DNA from: Erysipelotrichia bacterium
GTDB lineage: Bacteria > Bacillota_I > Bacilli_A > RFN20 > CAG-826
Direction of reading: 5' to 3'
DNA: 35,082 nucleotides
Assembly: GCA_012522695.1 (NCBI GenBank)
Contig: JAAYJX010000038.1
Location: 1-35,082, forward strand
Shown: positions 1-8,387 of the stretch, in pieces
Layout: every line of letters starts with the position of its first letter
Position numbering within the stretch: the first letter of the stretch is position 1
Made by a program: the position numbers and the translations under genes
The notes under the pieces: model-generated
The model's input: the letters and a program-made list of their open reading frames with translations, nothing else
What the model was told of the DNA's origin: nothing
The model's database searches: none

Positions 1-883
1 AATCACTAGTATATTTAGGACCTAAATCATTACCATCATATGTATATTGTGTTTTAAAAAGATTTGTTTCATATATTTTTTCAAAAGAAACATTACGGCC
101 TCTAACTTTACTCGGCGCGCTTTGAAATGTTGCCTCAAGATAGTAATTAATATGCGGCTGGGCAACACTAGGTAAAGGAATATCAAAAGAGTCAGTCCCG
201 GGCGAGCCAATCGTAACACGAAAGTTTTCACGAATTGTATATTGTAAAATTTTATCGTAGTCAAAATAGAGTTTTGTAAATCCGTACAAAACATAATTAG
301 TGACAACTGGTGTTTCTAAACCAACCGTATCGACGTGAATTGACATCCAGTCAGTATTTAAATAAGCTTCATAAATCCGATCACCTTCAGCGTCACTTCT
401 TTGTGAATAAACTTCAATCATTCCGCCTGAACCAGGAATTGACCAAACTTCTAAAACGTTTTTATCGCCAACTTTTGTTGGATGAAAATCTTCATATTTA
501 ATTTCCGTATCCGTTGATTGACCTGCCCATGTTGCTTGGACTTTAATAATAAAATAAAAAGTTGTGTGCTTAGGAAAGTCAGCTTTTGGATGTAAAGTAA
601 TATGCATGCCAAAGTCATCAATTCCATCAGGAGCAAGTTCAACACCAGGTTTACCGCCTGCCCAAATCCAATAACGTAAATTAGCGTAAGCACTATCATC
701 ACGATGATAACGAATTGTAATATCATCAGGAATAACAATACCTTCAAGTTCTTCATCATCATCACCATCAATTGGATCACTTATTGTATCAGTTGGACTA
801 TCTGTTGGATCAGTAATAACTGGATCACAAGACGATAAAACAAATAACGCACTAAGTAAAATTAATAATTTGTTAAGTTTCAT
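1..883 (-). CDS. pulA: Type I pullulanase, lipoprotein, N-terminal part (3' end beyond window)
   Basis: One uninterrupted frame of 294 codons runs from an ATG at 881-883 off the left edge, so the gene is cut by the window and not broken. It starts with a lipoprotein signal (lipobox LSSC, lipidated Cys19) and an Asp/Thr/Pro-rich linker. Residues about 45-130 resemble a CBM41 starch-binding domain (ITIRYHRDDSAY, then NLRYWIWAGG). The last visible residues, YTYDGNDLGPKYTSD, match the start of the CBM48 domain that precedes the GH13 barrel in type I pullulanases. The catalytic domain itself is outside the window, so debranching activity (alpha-1,6 cuts in pullulan and amylopectin) is inferred from domain order. 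An AAGGAG ribosome site precedes the ATG, and the gene starts 18 nt after the amylase stop, so it is the last visible gene of the mal operon. The enzyme would sit on the outer face of the membrane. Confidence 0.85.
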   Translation of the reverse strand, partial: MKLNKLLILLSALFVLSSCDPVITDPTDSPTDTISDPIDGDDDEELEGIVIPDDITIRYHRDDSAYANLRYWIWAGGKPGVELAPDGIDDFGMHITLHPKADFPKHTTFYFIIKVQATWAGQSTDTEIKYEDFHPTKVGDKNVLEVWSIPGSGGMIEVYSQRSDAEGDRIYEAYLNTDWMSIHVDTVGLETPVVTNYVLYGFTKLYFDYDKILQYTIRENFRVTIGSPGTDSFDIPLPSVAQPHINYYLEATFQSAPSKVRGRNVSFEKIYETNLFKTQYTYDGNDLGPKYTSD

Positions 884-901
884 AAAGTTTGACTCCTTTT
901 T

Positions 902-2455
902 TTATTTTAAGATGACTGAGCTATAAGCTTCAAGTGTTAATAAATCTTGATTTAAAGATGCAGGTTTTTGCATCGTTTTAATTTCATCAATAATTTCTAA
1001 ATTTGACATATTAATATTTGCCTCAATTTGATGATCGCTAAAATTATGAATTAAATAAATAATATCTTCGTCTTTTTCGATTTTAAACATCGCTAAATGT
1101 ATATTATCGTGTAGTTGATAATGGTAATATAAACCGTCATGAAAAATAGGATATTTATTTCTTAAATTAATAACTTTTTTATAATGATTTAAAAGTGAAT
1201 TTGGTACGTTTAATAAATCAAAAGCACCTTTACTTACTTGTAAAGAAAAATCATAAGTTGTCCCAGGTGGATTATTCGTTTGTTCGCTTGTATCTTTTTC
1301 TAACCAAATCATTGGTAAGCGACGATTAGCGTCAGTATTTGCTCCACCCCTACTACCTTTTAAACCAATTTCTTCACCATAATACATAAAAGGATATCCA
1401 GGTGTTAATAAATAAGCACTCGCAGCAATCTTAGCTTTTTCATCTTTTAGATATCCACCTGATCGATCCATATCATGGTTTGATAAAATAAGTGCGTTTT
1501 TTGATGTCGTCGATCTTTCTTTTAAGGCGACTTCACTAGCAACTAAAGCTCTAGCAAAGTTATTGCCGGTTTGCTGAATAACACTAAGGCCAACACTTTT
1601 TGGATTTACTTCTGCCATTGGGAAATTAAAAAAGTGCATCCCTGAACTAGCATAATTATATAAAACATTCGTCATTTCTTCCCAAGCTTCGCCGATAATA
1701 AAAGCATCTTCTTTTTGGCTTTTAATGTAATCATTTAAATAAGTTAAAAAAGCAATGTTTTTTGAACTTTTGCCACTAAAGAAGCTTGTCACCGCGTCAA
1801 GGCGAAAACCTTTAACACCGCGATTAAGCCAAAAGTTAATAATGTTTTCTATTTCATTTATGACATATTCATTATCTAAGTTTAAATCAGGCATCGATGT
1901 ATCAAATTGACCTTCATAATAACTTTGAGCAACATTTGAATAACGATATCCTTTTTGCTGTGTATCTGACCAATTGTAATAAAAGCGTTTGCTTGTTGGA
2001 TCTAAAACATTATCACGCTTATCTTTTTCAGCGTCTTTAAACCACTCGTGATTTGAGCTTGAATGATTAATAACTAAATCAAGAATAATATCGATATGTC
2101 TTTTATTTGCTTCGCTAATTAAATAATCAAAGTCATCTAAGGTACCGAATTCTTTTTCAATTGCTAAATAATCTTTAACATCATACTTATGGTAAGTATC
2201 GCTTGGATGAATTGGCGTTAACCATAAACCTTTAATACCTAAGTCTTCAAGATAATCAAGTTTTGAAGCAATCCCTCTTAAATCACCTACTCCATCATGA
2301 TTAGAATCACAAAAAGAGCCAACAAAGATTTCATAAAAAACTGAGCCGTTAACGTTAGTTACGTCAGGATCTAATGGATAATTATTCGTTTGATTTGGAT
2401 GGCAAGATAAAGAAAGAAAAGTAATAAATAAAAAACTAAAAAAACGTTTTTTCAT
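902..2455 (-). CDS. Surface lipoprotein alpha-amylase / neopullulanase-like GH13 enzyme
   Basis: A 517-residue GH13 glycosidase that hydrolyses internal alpha-1,4 bonds of starch or maltodextrin outside the cell. The N-terminus is a lipoprotein signal with lipobox LSLSC (Cys18). The four GH13 conserved regions are present: DLVINHSS near 126-133, GFRLDAV with nucleophile Asp220, IIGEAW with acid/base Glu256, and LSNHD with Asp328. A NHDGVGDLRGI calcium-type loop lies near 52-62. The ATG overlaps the malG stop (TAATG), which implies translational coupling to the transporter. Pullulanase follows 18 nt downstream. Exact specificity (amylase, neopullulanase or cyclomaltodextrinase) cannot be settled from motifs. 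The export signal argues for extracellular breakdown feeding MalE. Confidence 0.88.
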   Translation of the reverse strand: MKKRFFSFLFITFLSLSCHPNQTNNYPLDPDVTNVNGSVFYEIFVGSFCDSNHDGVGDLRGIASKLDYLEDLGIKGLWLTPIHPSDTYHKYDVKDYLAIEKEFGTLDDFDYLISEANKRHIDIILDLVINHSSSNHEWFKDAEKDKRDNVLDPTSKRFYYNWSDTQQKGYRYSNVAQSYYEGQFDTSMPDLNLDNEYVINEIENIINFWLNRGVKGFRLDAVTSFFSGKSSKNIAFLTYLNDYIKSQKEDAFIIGEAWEEMTNVLYNYASSGMHFFNFPMAEVNPKSVGLSVIQQTGNNFARALVASEVALKERSTTSKNALILSNHDMDRSGGYLKDEKAKIAASAYLLTPGYPFMYYGEEIGLKGSRGGANTDANRRLPMIWLEKDTSEQTNNPPGTTYDFSLQVSKGAFDLLNVPNSLLNHYKKVINLRNKYPIFHDGLYYHYQLHDNIHLAMFKIEKDEDIIYLIHNFSDHQIEANINMSNLEIIDEIKTMQKPASLNQDLLTLEAYSSVILK

Positions 2456-3351
2456 TAGCCCTTAACCGCACCGCCAGTTACACCGCTAACATAAAACTTT
2501 TGCATAATAATAAATAAAATAGAAATAGGTACAGCAACTAAAACACTACCAGCAGCAAATTGTTTCCAATAAAGAGCCATATCTTGCTGTTGGGCTATCA
2601 TTTTATATAAACCAACTGAAACAGTATAATGTTGCATCGCATCACCTAAAATATAACTAGATAAAATATAATCACCCCACGGGCCCATAAAGGCTGTAAG
2701 AATTGTATAAACAATAATTGGTTTAGCAAGGGGCATAATAATCATATAGAAAATTTGAAAACGTGAGGCTCCATCAATCATCGCTGCCTCATCAATTGAA
2801 CGAGAAATTGTATCAAAAAAACCTTTGGATATAAAATATCCCATTCCTGCCCCACCAACATAACAAAGAATTAAACCAAAAAGACTTTGCTTAAGACCAA
2901 CTAGGGCCAAGATTTGATATAAAATAATCATACTTAAAAAGCCAGGAAACATTCCTAAAACAAGAATGAATTTCATCATCGGTTGACGAGCTTTAAAGCG
3001 TAAACGCGAAAAGGCATAAGACGTACATAAAACTAAAATTGTTGAAACAAGCGAAGTAACTAAACTAACGACGAGGGTATTAAAAAACCAAACAGCATAA
3101 TAATCACTATAAGAAATAGAGCCAGTTGGAGCATTACCACTAAATAAATGATTAAAGCCAACTGTAGAAAAAAGAGCTTTATAATTATCAAAAGAAAAAG
3201 TTAGAGGGACGAGACGATAAATAGAGTTATACCCTGGCTCACCAGAAAATGATTGTAAGATAAGCCAAACAATTGGTAGTAACCAAATAATTGACATAAC
3301 AATTAAAATTAAATAAATAAAAAGATTGGCAATAATTTTTCTTGCTCTCAT
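2455..3351 (-). CDS. malG: Maltodextrin ABC transporter permease MalG
   Basis: A 298-residue inner-membrane permease of the carbohydrate-uptake CUT1 family. Hydrophobic segments lie at about 8-33, 88-113, 127-150, 155-175, 208-232 and 266-288, giving the usual six-helix MalG topology. The cytoplasmic EAA loop that docks on the ATPase is at 188-207 (DEAAMIDGASRFQIFYMIIM). The start codon overlaps the malF stop as TAATG, with a GAGGAGG ribosome site inside the end of malF. It forms the channel together with MalF, receives sugar from MalE and is powered by MalK. The substrate is taken as maltodextrin because of the flanking amylase, pullulanase and glucosidase genes; other alpha-glucosides are possible. 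Confidence 0.93.
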   Translation of the reverse strand: MRARKIIANLFIYLILIVMSIIWLLPIVWLILQSFSGEPGYNSIYRLVPLTFSFDNYKALFSTVGFNHLFSGNAPTGSISYSDYYAVWFFNTLVVSLVTSLVSTILVLCTSYAFSRLRFKARQPMMKFILVLGMFPGFLSMIILYQILALVGLKQSLFGLILCYVGGAGMGYFISKGFFDTISRSIDEAAMIDGASRFQIFYMIIMPLAKPIIVYTILTAFMGPWGDYILSSYILGDAMQHYTVSVGLYKMIAQQQDMALYWKQFAAGSVLVAVPISILFIIMQKFYVSGVTGGAVKG

Positions 3352-5579
3352 TATTGGAAGTCCTCCTCTTTTTGCACCGAACCAATTCGGGCGTACATAA
3401 TTAGTGATAAAAAGGCCGAAATCGCAAAGATAAAGATACCAAGCGTTGAGGCGACGTTATATTGGTTACCACTGCCAGTTGTAATTTTATATAACCAAGT
3501 AATTAATAAGTCTGTGTCATTTGCGTTATATAAGTATAACTTGTTAGGTTGTGAGCCGGTTAGGAAGAAAATAACGTTAAAGTTATTAATATTACCAATG
3601 AATTGGGTAATTAGATATGGCCCTGTTACAAAAAGCATATAAGGTAAAGTAATTTTAATAAATTGGGTAAATGGGCCTGCTCCATCAATCCGTGCTGATT
3701 CATATAAATCTTCAGGAATATTCATTAAAATGCCACTTGTAATAAGCATCGTATAAGGAACACCAACCCAACAGTTAACGATAATGACAGTAAATTTAGC
3801 GATATTTCCATCACTTAAAAACTTAATTGGTTTAGCTAAATTGAACGTCGTCATCAAAAATTCATTAAGCGGTCCATAATCACCAAGAATTTTTGACATC
3901 GCTAGCAGGCTAACAAATTGAGGAACAGCAATTGTAACAACAAAAATGGTCCGCCAGAGTTTTTTAAGTTTAATACCTTTACGATTAATTAATAAAGCTA
4001 AAATCATTCCTAAAACATAATTTAAGAAAGTTGCAAAAAAGGCCCAAATAAGTGTCCAACTTAATAATGTCCAAATCGTCCTTGACATCATTTCATTTGC
4101 GCCTTTACCAGCAAAGAGGGTTATAAAGTTATCAAAGCCAACCCATTTAAATAAATTTAAACCTGAGTTGGCGCCATTAAAGTTTGTAAAAGCAACAAAA
4201 ATTGTAAAGGCTAAAGGAATAATAACTAAGATTGTTGCAAAAGTAACTGGTAAAAATAAAACCGTTGTTGCAAAGTTTTCATTAAATAACGCCTGCGTTT
4301 GTTTTTTAAACGTTGATGTTTGTCCATAATATTTATTTGCATAACGTTCATTAAATGCCTTTGAATTTAAAACAAGACGATCATATTTTTTTTGATGTGC
4401 TTCTTTTGTAATTTTTTTATTATGTAGACCTAAATCAAAAATTGTTTCAGCAATATGTCCTTCAACATTTAAAGCACCAACGATACGCGTAATAGCTTCT
4501 TTTTTCTTAATCCGCTTTTTTTCATCAATTGAACTTAAATTATTACGTTTTGAAAGTTCATCTCGAGCATAAATCGCATCTAAGACAAGTTCGCTATTTT
4601 CATAGGCAAAAAGAAGATGATTAATCGCCTTATTGACATCATTAAAAACATTATAGCGATCATAAATTTGATGAAACTTATTTAAATTAAATTTTGCTTC
4701 ATCTAAAACTTCATGAGGTGCGTTTACTAATTTCTTTAAAGACAAATAATTAATAAAGCGCGCTGATAAGGTCTCATAACCATTTTCTAATAAAACTTTG
4801 TAACGTTTTCTTTTTGATAAAAAGCGTATGCGCTTAGCTTTTTCATCTCCTTTATTTGAAATCAAATAAATATTTTCATTAATCTTTTCAATAAAATTAA
4901 TTTGATCTTCGTATGCATCAACATATTTTGGCCCATGAACAATTTTGTCATTATGCGAGGCCGTGTTTAAATTACGAATATATAAGTAGATAAAGACAAA
5001 AATAAGAATAACGGTAAGTAGGCCATAAAGAAGACATTTAATCGAACTATCACCTTCGACTCCAGCTGTATATAATCCTGTTTCTTCATCAACGCCTGGA
5101 GGTGTAAAAGGAATTAAACCTGGTCCCGTTAATTTCCATAAATTGACCCAACCAAAAAAGACCATAAAAAGAATAAAACCAACTTGAACAAGCATATAAA
5201 AAATGCCATTAACAATTTGACCGCTTTTGATACTTGAAAAGCCCATAATAAAATAAGATGTTTTACCATTACGGTCAACTTCATAAAAATGACGTATATG
5301 TTTTTTGAAAAAAGAAACAAAGCGTTTAATTAAAAAGACAATACCTTTATACAAGCTAACAAAGATGTTAGCGAAAGCTTTTAAAATATCAAGTAAAAAA
5401 GCACCAAGCCAAATTAATGATTTTAAAAGAGTATTTAAAAGGCCTAGTAAAAATGTTTTAAATTTTCCAACCGGTTGAACATCAACATTAGCTAATGCCG
5501 AAACGTTTGCAAAATTTAAGTGGCCCCCTTCTTCTTTAAGAAGAAGTTCTTTCTCATTAATTTTTGTTTTCTTTTTCAT
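3351..5579 (-). CDS. malF: Maltodextrin ABC transporter permease MalF with a very long N-terminal extension
   Basis: A 742-residue protein whose C-terminal part (about 435-735) is an ordinary CUT1 permease with six membrane helices and the EAA loop at 627-646 (ESARIDGAGPFTQFIKITLP). The first 430 residues are extra: amphipathic or hydrophobic helices at 42-92, a module at about 108-155 that starts with GKTSYFIMGFSSIKSGQ and contains a membrane helix, another helix at 181-203, then about 220 charged, helical, probably cytoplasmic residues. Typical MalF-type permeases of Firmicutes are roughly 290-450 residues. Shorter versions of the MGF..KxGQ membrane module occur ahead of some Gram-positive MalF/MalC permeases; the long helical insert is not something I recognise. 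malF follows malE after a hairpin and overlaps malG. Confidence 0.92.
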   Translation of the reverse strand: MKKKTKINEKELLLKEEGGHLNFANVSALANVDVQPVGKFKTFLLGLLNTLLKSLIWLGAFLLDILKAFANIFVSLYKGIVFLIKRFVSFFKKHIRHFYEVDRNGKTSYFIMGFSSIKSGQIVNGIFYMLVQVGFILFMVFFGWVNLWKLTGPGLIPFTPPGVDEETGLYTAGVEGDSSIKCLLYGLLTVILIFVFIYLYIRNLNTASHNDKIVHGPKYVDAYEDQINFIEKINENIYLISNKGDEKAKRIRFLSKRKRYKVLLENGYETLSARFINYLSLKKLVNAPHEVLDEAKFNLNKFHQIYDRYNVFNDVNKAINHLLFAYENSELVLDAIYARDELSKRNNLSSIDEKKRIKKKEAITRIVGALNVEGHIAETIFDLGLHNKKITKEAHQKKYDRLVLNSKAFNERYANKYYGQTSTFKKQTQALFNENFATTVLFLPVTFATILVIIPLAFTIFVAFTNFNGANSGLNLFKWVGFDNFITLFAGKGANEMMSRTIWTLLSWTLIWAFFATFLNYVLGMILALLINRKGIKLKKLWRTIFVVTIAVPQFVSLLAMSKILGDYGPLNEFLMTTFNLAKPIKFLSDGNIAKFTVIIVNCWVGVPYTMLITSGILMNIPEDLYESARIDGAGPFTQFIKITLPYMLFVTGPYLITQFIGNINNFNVIFFLTGSQPNKLYLYNANDTDLLITWLYKITTGSGNQYNVASTLGIFIFAISAFLSLIMYARIGSVQKEEDFQ

Positions 5580-5603
5580 TTTTTAACCTCGCTTGTAGTT
5601 TGA

Positions 5604-5629
5604 AAAGGCAGGGCCGAAACCCTGCCTTT
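5604..5629 (-). terminator. GC-rich hairpin between malE and malF
   Basis: A 10-bp perfect stem (5604-5613 with 5620-5629) closed by a 6-nt loop lies 13 nt after the malE stop. On the minus strand the stem is followed by only TTTT and then mixed sequence, so it is a weak or partial terminator, or a 3' stabilising structure for malE mRNA. It would let MalE be made in excess over the membrane components, as happens at the malE-malF junction of E. coli. Confidence 0.7.
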
Positions 5630-5641
5630 AATTCGTCTAAA

Positions 5642-6862
5642 CTATTGATTCATTTGACTAACAGCAGCAGCAAGAGCACTAGCTGCGCCATCATATGGAT
5701 CCCAATCTTGATCCATAATCATTTTTCCAATAGCGCCAACTGGATCCCAATAACCGCCAGTAACGGCTGTTGCTTGGTTAACACCAAATTCGTTTTGAGC
5801 ATTAACTGCAGCAAGCATAACACTAGCGTTAACAGCTGGTAATTCACTAGCAACTTTATTAGCTGGGCCGATTCCACGTTGTTCAAAACGATGTTTTTGT
5901 GAATCGTAGCTAGTTGAAAATTTAGCAAAAGCAAGAGCTTCGTTTGGATATTTTGTATTAGCTTTAACAGAAACTAATTTGGCTGAACGGAAAGAACCAA
6001 GTTGCTTACCATCAAGAGTTGGTAATTTGGCTGCGCCTAAATCATCTCCAAGAGCCTCTAAGAGTTCTTCATATTGCCAAGTTCCACCAACACCAGCAAC
6101 AACGGTTGGAGTTGCGGCAGTCATACCAGCAACGACGTTGTCGTTGGCAGTCCAAGCAGAGCCATTCGCCCCGCCTTTTAATGTGTAAGCTTTTTCAACG
6201 ATGTCGACGACACCTGCAGAATCGTAGTTACAATTTTGTATATCTGGATCGCCAGCTTGGGCAGCTGGGGTAACACTAATTGTGCCACCTCCACCAAGAT
6301 ATAGGCTCGTACCTTGCCAGGCATTTGGTATATCATATTCAACGTTTTTCCCTAAGGATTTAGCTTTGGCAAGTAAACCTTCAAGCGTTGCAATATCAGT
6401 TGCATCAACTAAGGCTTTGTTATACCAAAGGAAATAAGTGTTATCTGATGTTTGTGGGAAACCATAAAGTTTACCATCTCTAGTTGCGGCATCAACTGTC
6501 CAATCAATACTAGCAGCAATGGCGTCGGTTTTAATTTGACCTTTAAGTTCTAAAAGATTATTCGTTTTGACAAGCTCAGTTAAGTTATCATCAACGAGTG
6601 CAAATACGTCAGCAGCAGCTTCAGCGTCTTTCGTAAGTTCGGTTCTAACGTCACCTTCTTTAACGTGTTTTAGCTCAATTGAAACACCTTTGCCTTCTTC
6701 GGTTTTATTAAATTCCGAAATAATATGTTCCATAACAGCCTTATCTTCGGTCGGGGCCCAAACTTTGAGCTTAACACCAGAATCAGCTGGATCACATGCT
6801 ACAAGTGGAACAGCTAGCATGGCGACAGCAAGAAATAAAAAATTCCTTTTCTTGAAAAACAT
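5642..6862 (-). CDS. malE: Maltodextrin-binding lipoprotein MalE
   Basis: A 406-residue solute-binding protein of ABC family 1. The signal peptide ends in lipobox LVAC (Cys23), so it is anchored outside the membrane in place of a free periplasmic protein. Mature residues begin with a VKLKVWAPTEDKAV segment typical of maltose/maltodextrin-binding proteins, followed by FNKTEEGKGVSIEL and an ADVFALVDDNLTEL hinge segment. The C-terminal region has the Trp-rich stretch GGYWDPVGAIGKM. It captures oligosaccharides released by the surface amylase and pullulanase and delivers them to MalFG. The ATG has a strong GGAGGG ribosome site. It has its own promoter (6945-6973) and is first in the malE-malF-malG-amylase-pulA unit. 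Confidence 0.93.
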   Translation of the reverse strand: MFFKKRNFLFLAVAMLAVPLVACDPADSGVKLKVWAPTEDKAVMEHIISEFNKTEEGKGVSIELKHVKEGDVRTELTKDAEAAADVFALVDDNLTELVKTNNLLELKGQIKTDAIAASIDWTVDAATRDGKLYGFPQTSDNTYFLWYNKALVDATDIATLEGLLAKAKSLGKNVEYDIPNAWQGTSLYLGGGGTISVTPAAQAGDPDIQNCNYDSAGVVDIVEKAYTLKGGANGSAWTANDNVVAGMTAATPTVVAGVGGTWQYEELLEALGDDLGAAKLPTLDGKQLGSFRSAKLVSVKANTKYPNEALAFAKFSTSYDSQKHRFEQRGIGPANKVASELPAVNASVMLAAVNAQNEFGVNQATAVTGGYWDPVGAIGKMIMDQDWDPYDGAASALAAAVSQMNQ

Positions 6863-6885
6863 TAATTACCCTCCTTTCTTTTTTA

Positions 6886-6914
6886 GCAGCAAAAAAACAT
6901 TAGCACTTTGCTGC
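6886..6914 (-). other. Leader hairpin just upstream of the malE ribosome site
   Basis: An 8-bp inverted repeat (GCAGCAAA 6886-6893, TTTGCTGC 6907-6914) with a 13-nt loop lies in the malE 5' leader, ending a few bases before the ribosome site. It could stabilise the mRNA or tune translation; no U-tract follows, so it is not a terminator. Confidence 0.45.
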
Positions 6915-6938
6915 ATGTTAGTAATTAGCGTTTAACAT
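6915..6938. promoter_or_regulatory. Candidate operator at the malE transcription start
   Basis: Inverted repeat ATGTTA (6915-6920) and TAACAT (6933-6938) with a 12-nt spacer covers the predicted +1 region of the malE promoter, a typical place for a repressor. No regulator gene is in the window, so the binding protein is unknown. Confidence 0.3.
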
Positions 6939-6944
6939 AGTTTA

Positions 6945-6973
6945 ATTATAATGAAAAAGATTTTTATTATCAA
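6945..6973 (-). promoter_or_regulatory. Sigma-70/SigA-type promoter of malE
   Basis: On the minus strand, -35 TTGATA (6968-6973) and -10 TATAAT (6945-6950) are separated by 17 nt. Predicted start is near 6938, giving a leader of about 75 nt. Confidence 0.75.
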
Positions 6974-6978
6974 TATGA

Positions 6979-6998
6979 TAAAAGCAAGGTCGCTTTAA
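6979..6998 (-). terminator. Weak terminator-like hairpin after malK
   Basis: A short stem (AAAGC 6981-6985, GCTTT 6992-6996) with a 6-nt loop and a following TTTAT on the minus strand lies 20-odd nt after the malK stop and just ahead of the malE -35 box. It may reduce read-through, but the stem is weak. Confidence 0.3.
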
Positions 6999-7018
6999 AT
7001 AATTTAACAGCTAATATT

Positions 7019-8311
7019 TTAATAAATCCGCTTCGTTGAATTTTTGTCAAAAAGGTGAACTTTTGTTAAATCAAAAACTAGATTTAGTTTATCGTGAATA
7101 TTAATTGCGCGTTCACTAGGAATTTTGGCAACAATATTATTTGTGCCAAATAAAGCGTGAACATAATATTCATGACCAAGAAGTTCAGCAACACTAACTT
7201 GTATTTGGTAAACATCGCTTTGATGTTTTTCTTTATTTTCAGGCGTTGCTTCAAAAATATCTTCAGGACGAATACCGAACACGATATCCATTTTCTTACC
7301 TAAAGAAGCAAGGTGCTCTTCAAGTTTTTCAATCTTTTCTTTAAGAGCGGGATCTTCTTTAGTTTTTAAAGCTAATTCATCATTAAGTTCATCGATTTGT
7401 CGTCTAAGAAGTTTACCTTCATGCGCGACAAACTCATCTAGAGCAGTTAATTGTTTATCGTCTAATTTAACTTTCTTACCATTAGACAAAGTTAAAACAC
7501 CTTTATTTAATGTTGCATCAATAAAGTTCATAGCAGGTGAGCCAATAAAACTAGCAACAAATAAATTGGCAGGATTATTATAAATTTCAAGAGGCGAACC
7601 AACTTGTTGAATATAACCAGCTTTCATAACAACAATACGTGTTGCCATCGTCATTGCTTCGGTTTGATCATGTGTAACATAAATTGTTGTCGCACCAAGT
7701 TCTTCATGAAGTTTAATAATTTCACTTCTCATTTGCACACGAAGCTTCGCATCTAAGTTAGAAAGAGGTTCGTCCATTAAGAAAACTTTTGCATTACGAA
7801 CAATTGCTCGTCCTAACGCGACACGTTGTCTTTGGCCACCAGAGAGAGCTTTTGGTTTTCTTTGTAATAATTCTTCGATTTCTAAAATGCGGGCTGCTTC
7901 TTTAACGCGACGATCAATTTCAGCTTGTGGGAAGCGTCTAATTTTTAAACCAAACGCCATATTGTCATAAACAGACATGTGCGGGTAAAGCGCATAACTT
8001 TGGAAAACCATCGCAATATCACGGTCTTTAGGAGCGCGATCATTTGAATATTCGCCATCAATCCAAAGCTCACCAGCCGTAATTTCTTCTAAGCCGGCAA
8101 TCATTCTTAAAGTAGTTGATTTACCACAACCTGATGGGCCAACAAAAACGACAAATTCTTTTTTAGCAATATCTAAATTAAAATCAAAAACAGCTTGAAC
8201 CTTATTGTCATAAACCTTATCAATTCCCCGTAAGGAAACATAACTTAAATCTTCGGGTTTACTAACAATAACTTCACCTGTAGTTACTTCTTTTTTTGTT
8301 TCTTTTTTCAT
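7019..8311 (-). CDS. malK: Sugar-importer ATPase MalK/MsmK type with a helical insertion
   Basis: A 430-residue ABC ATPase that powers CUT1 sugar importers from the cytoplasmic face. Walker [10 protein letters not shown] is at 58-66, the signature LSGGQ at 156-160, Walker B ends in Asp180-Glu181, and the switch His is 214. The C-terminal regulatory domain starts near 250 and includes FGIRPEDI at 345-352. Usual MsmK/UgpC-type proteins are about 360-380 residues; the excess comes mostly from a charged, coiled-coil-like insert at about 293-338 placed just before that motif, in the regulatory domain that in relatives receives signals from other proteins. It lies between the cytoplasmic glucosidase gene and malE. 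In Gram-positive bacteria one such ATPase often serves several sugar importers, which may apply here. Confidence 0.93.
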   Translation of the reverse strand: MKKETKKEVTTGEVIVSKPEDLSYVSLRGIDKVYDNKVQAVFDFNLDIAKKEFVVFVGPSGCGKSTTLRMIAGLEEITAGELWIDGEYSNDRAPKDRDIAMVFQSYALYPHMSVYDNMAFGLKIRRFPQAEIDRRVKEAARILEIEELLQRKPKALSGGQRQRVALGRAIVRNAKVFLMDEPLSNLDAKLRVQMRSEIIKLHEELGATTIYVTHDQTEAMTMATRIVVMKAGYIQQVGSPLEIYNNPANLFVASFIGSPAMNFIDATLNKGVLTLSNGKKVKLDDKQLTALDEFVAHEGKLLRRQIDELNDELALKTKEDPALKEKIEKLEEHLASLGKKMDIVFGIRPEDIFEATPENKEKHQSDVYQIQVSVAELLGHEYYVHALFGTNNIVAKIPSERAINIHDKLNLVFDLTKVHLFDKNSTKRIY

Positions 8312-8338
8312 CTTTTAAAGCCCTCCATAAAAAAGTTT

Positions 8339-8375
8339 ATCATATTTAATTTTGTCTACATAGTGCATCATGCAC
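8339..8375 (-). promoter_or_regulatory. Putative malK promoter region with a 13-bp palindrome
   Basis: Upstream of malK a -10-like TATGAT (8339-8344, minus strand) is preceded by the palindrome GTGCATGATGCAC (8363-8375, minus-strand reading), which falls where a -35 box would be. No good -35 hexamer is visible, so this is either an activator site or a repressor site on a weak promoter; malK may also be read from the upstream glucosidase gene 76 nt away. Confidence 0.35.
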
Positions 8376-8387
8376 AAAGTAATTTTA

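Noticed and set aside
22-780. Two minus-strand ORFs (22-306 and 451-780) and one plus-strand ORF (310-501)
   Set aside because: They are out-of-frame readings of the pulA 5' region; the frame starting at 883 is open throughout and gives clear lipoprotein, CBM41 and CBM48 sequence.
1-883. pulA as a frameshifted pseudogene
   Set aside because: Translating the whole stretch by hand shows one continuous frame with no internal stop; it is only truncated by the window edge.
5564-6935. Plus-strand ORFs opposite malE (5564-5842, 5979-6188, 6019-6273, 6567-6935)
   Set aside because: Antisense to a well-supported binding-protein gene, low-complexity Ser/Ala/Gln composition, no ribosome sites.
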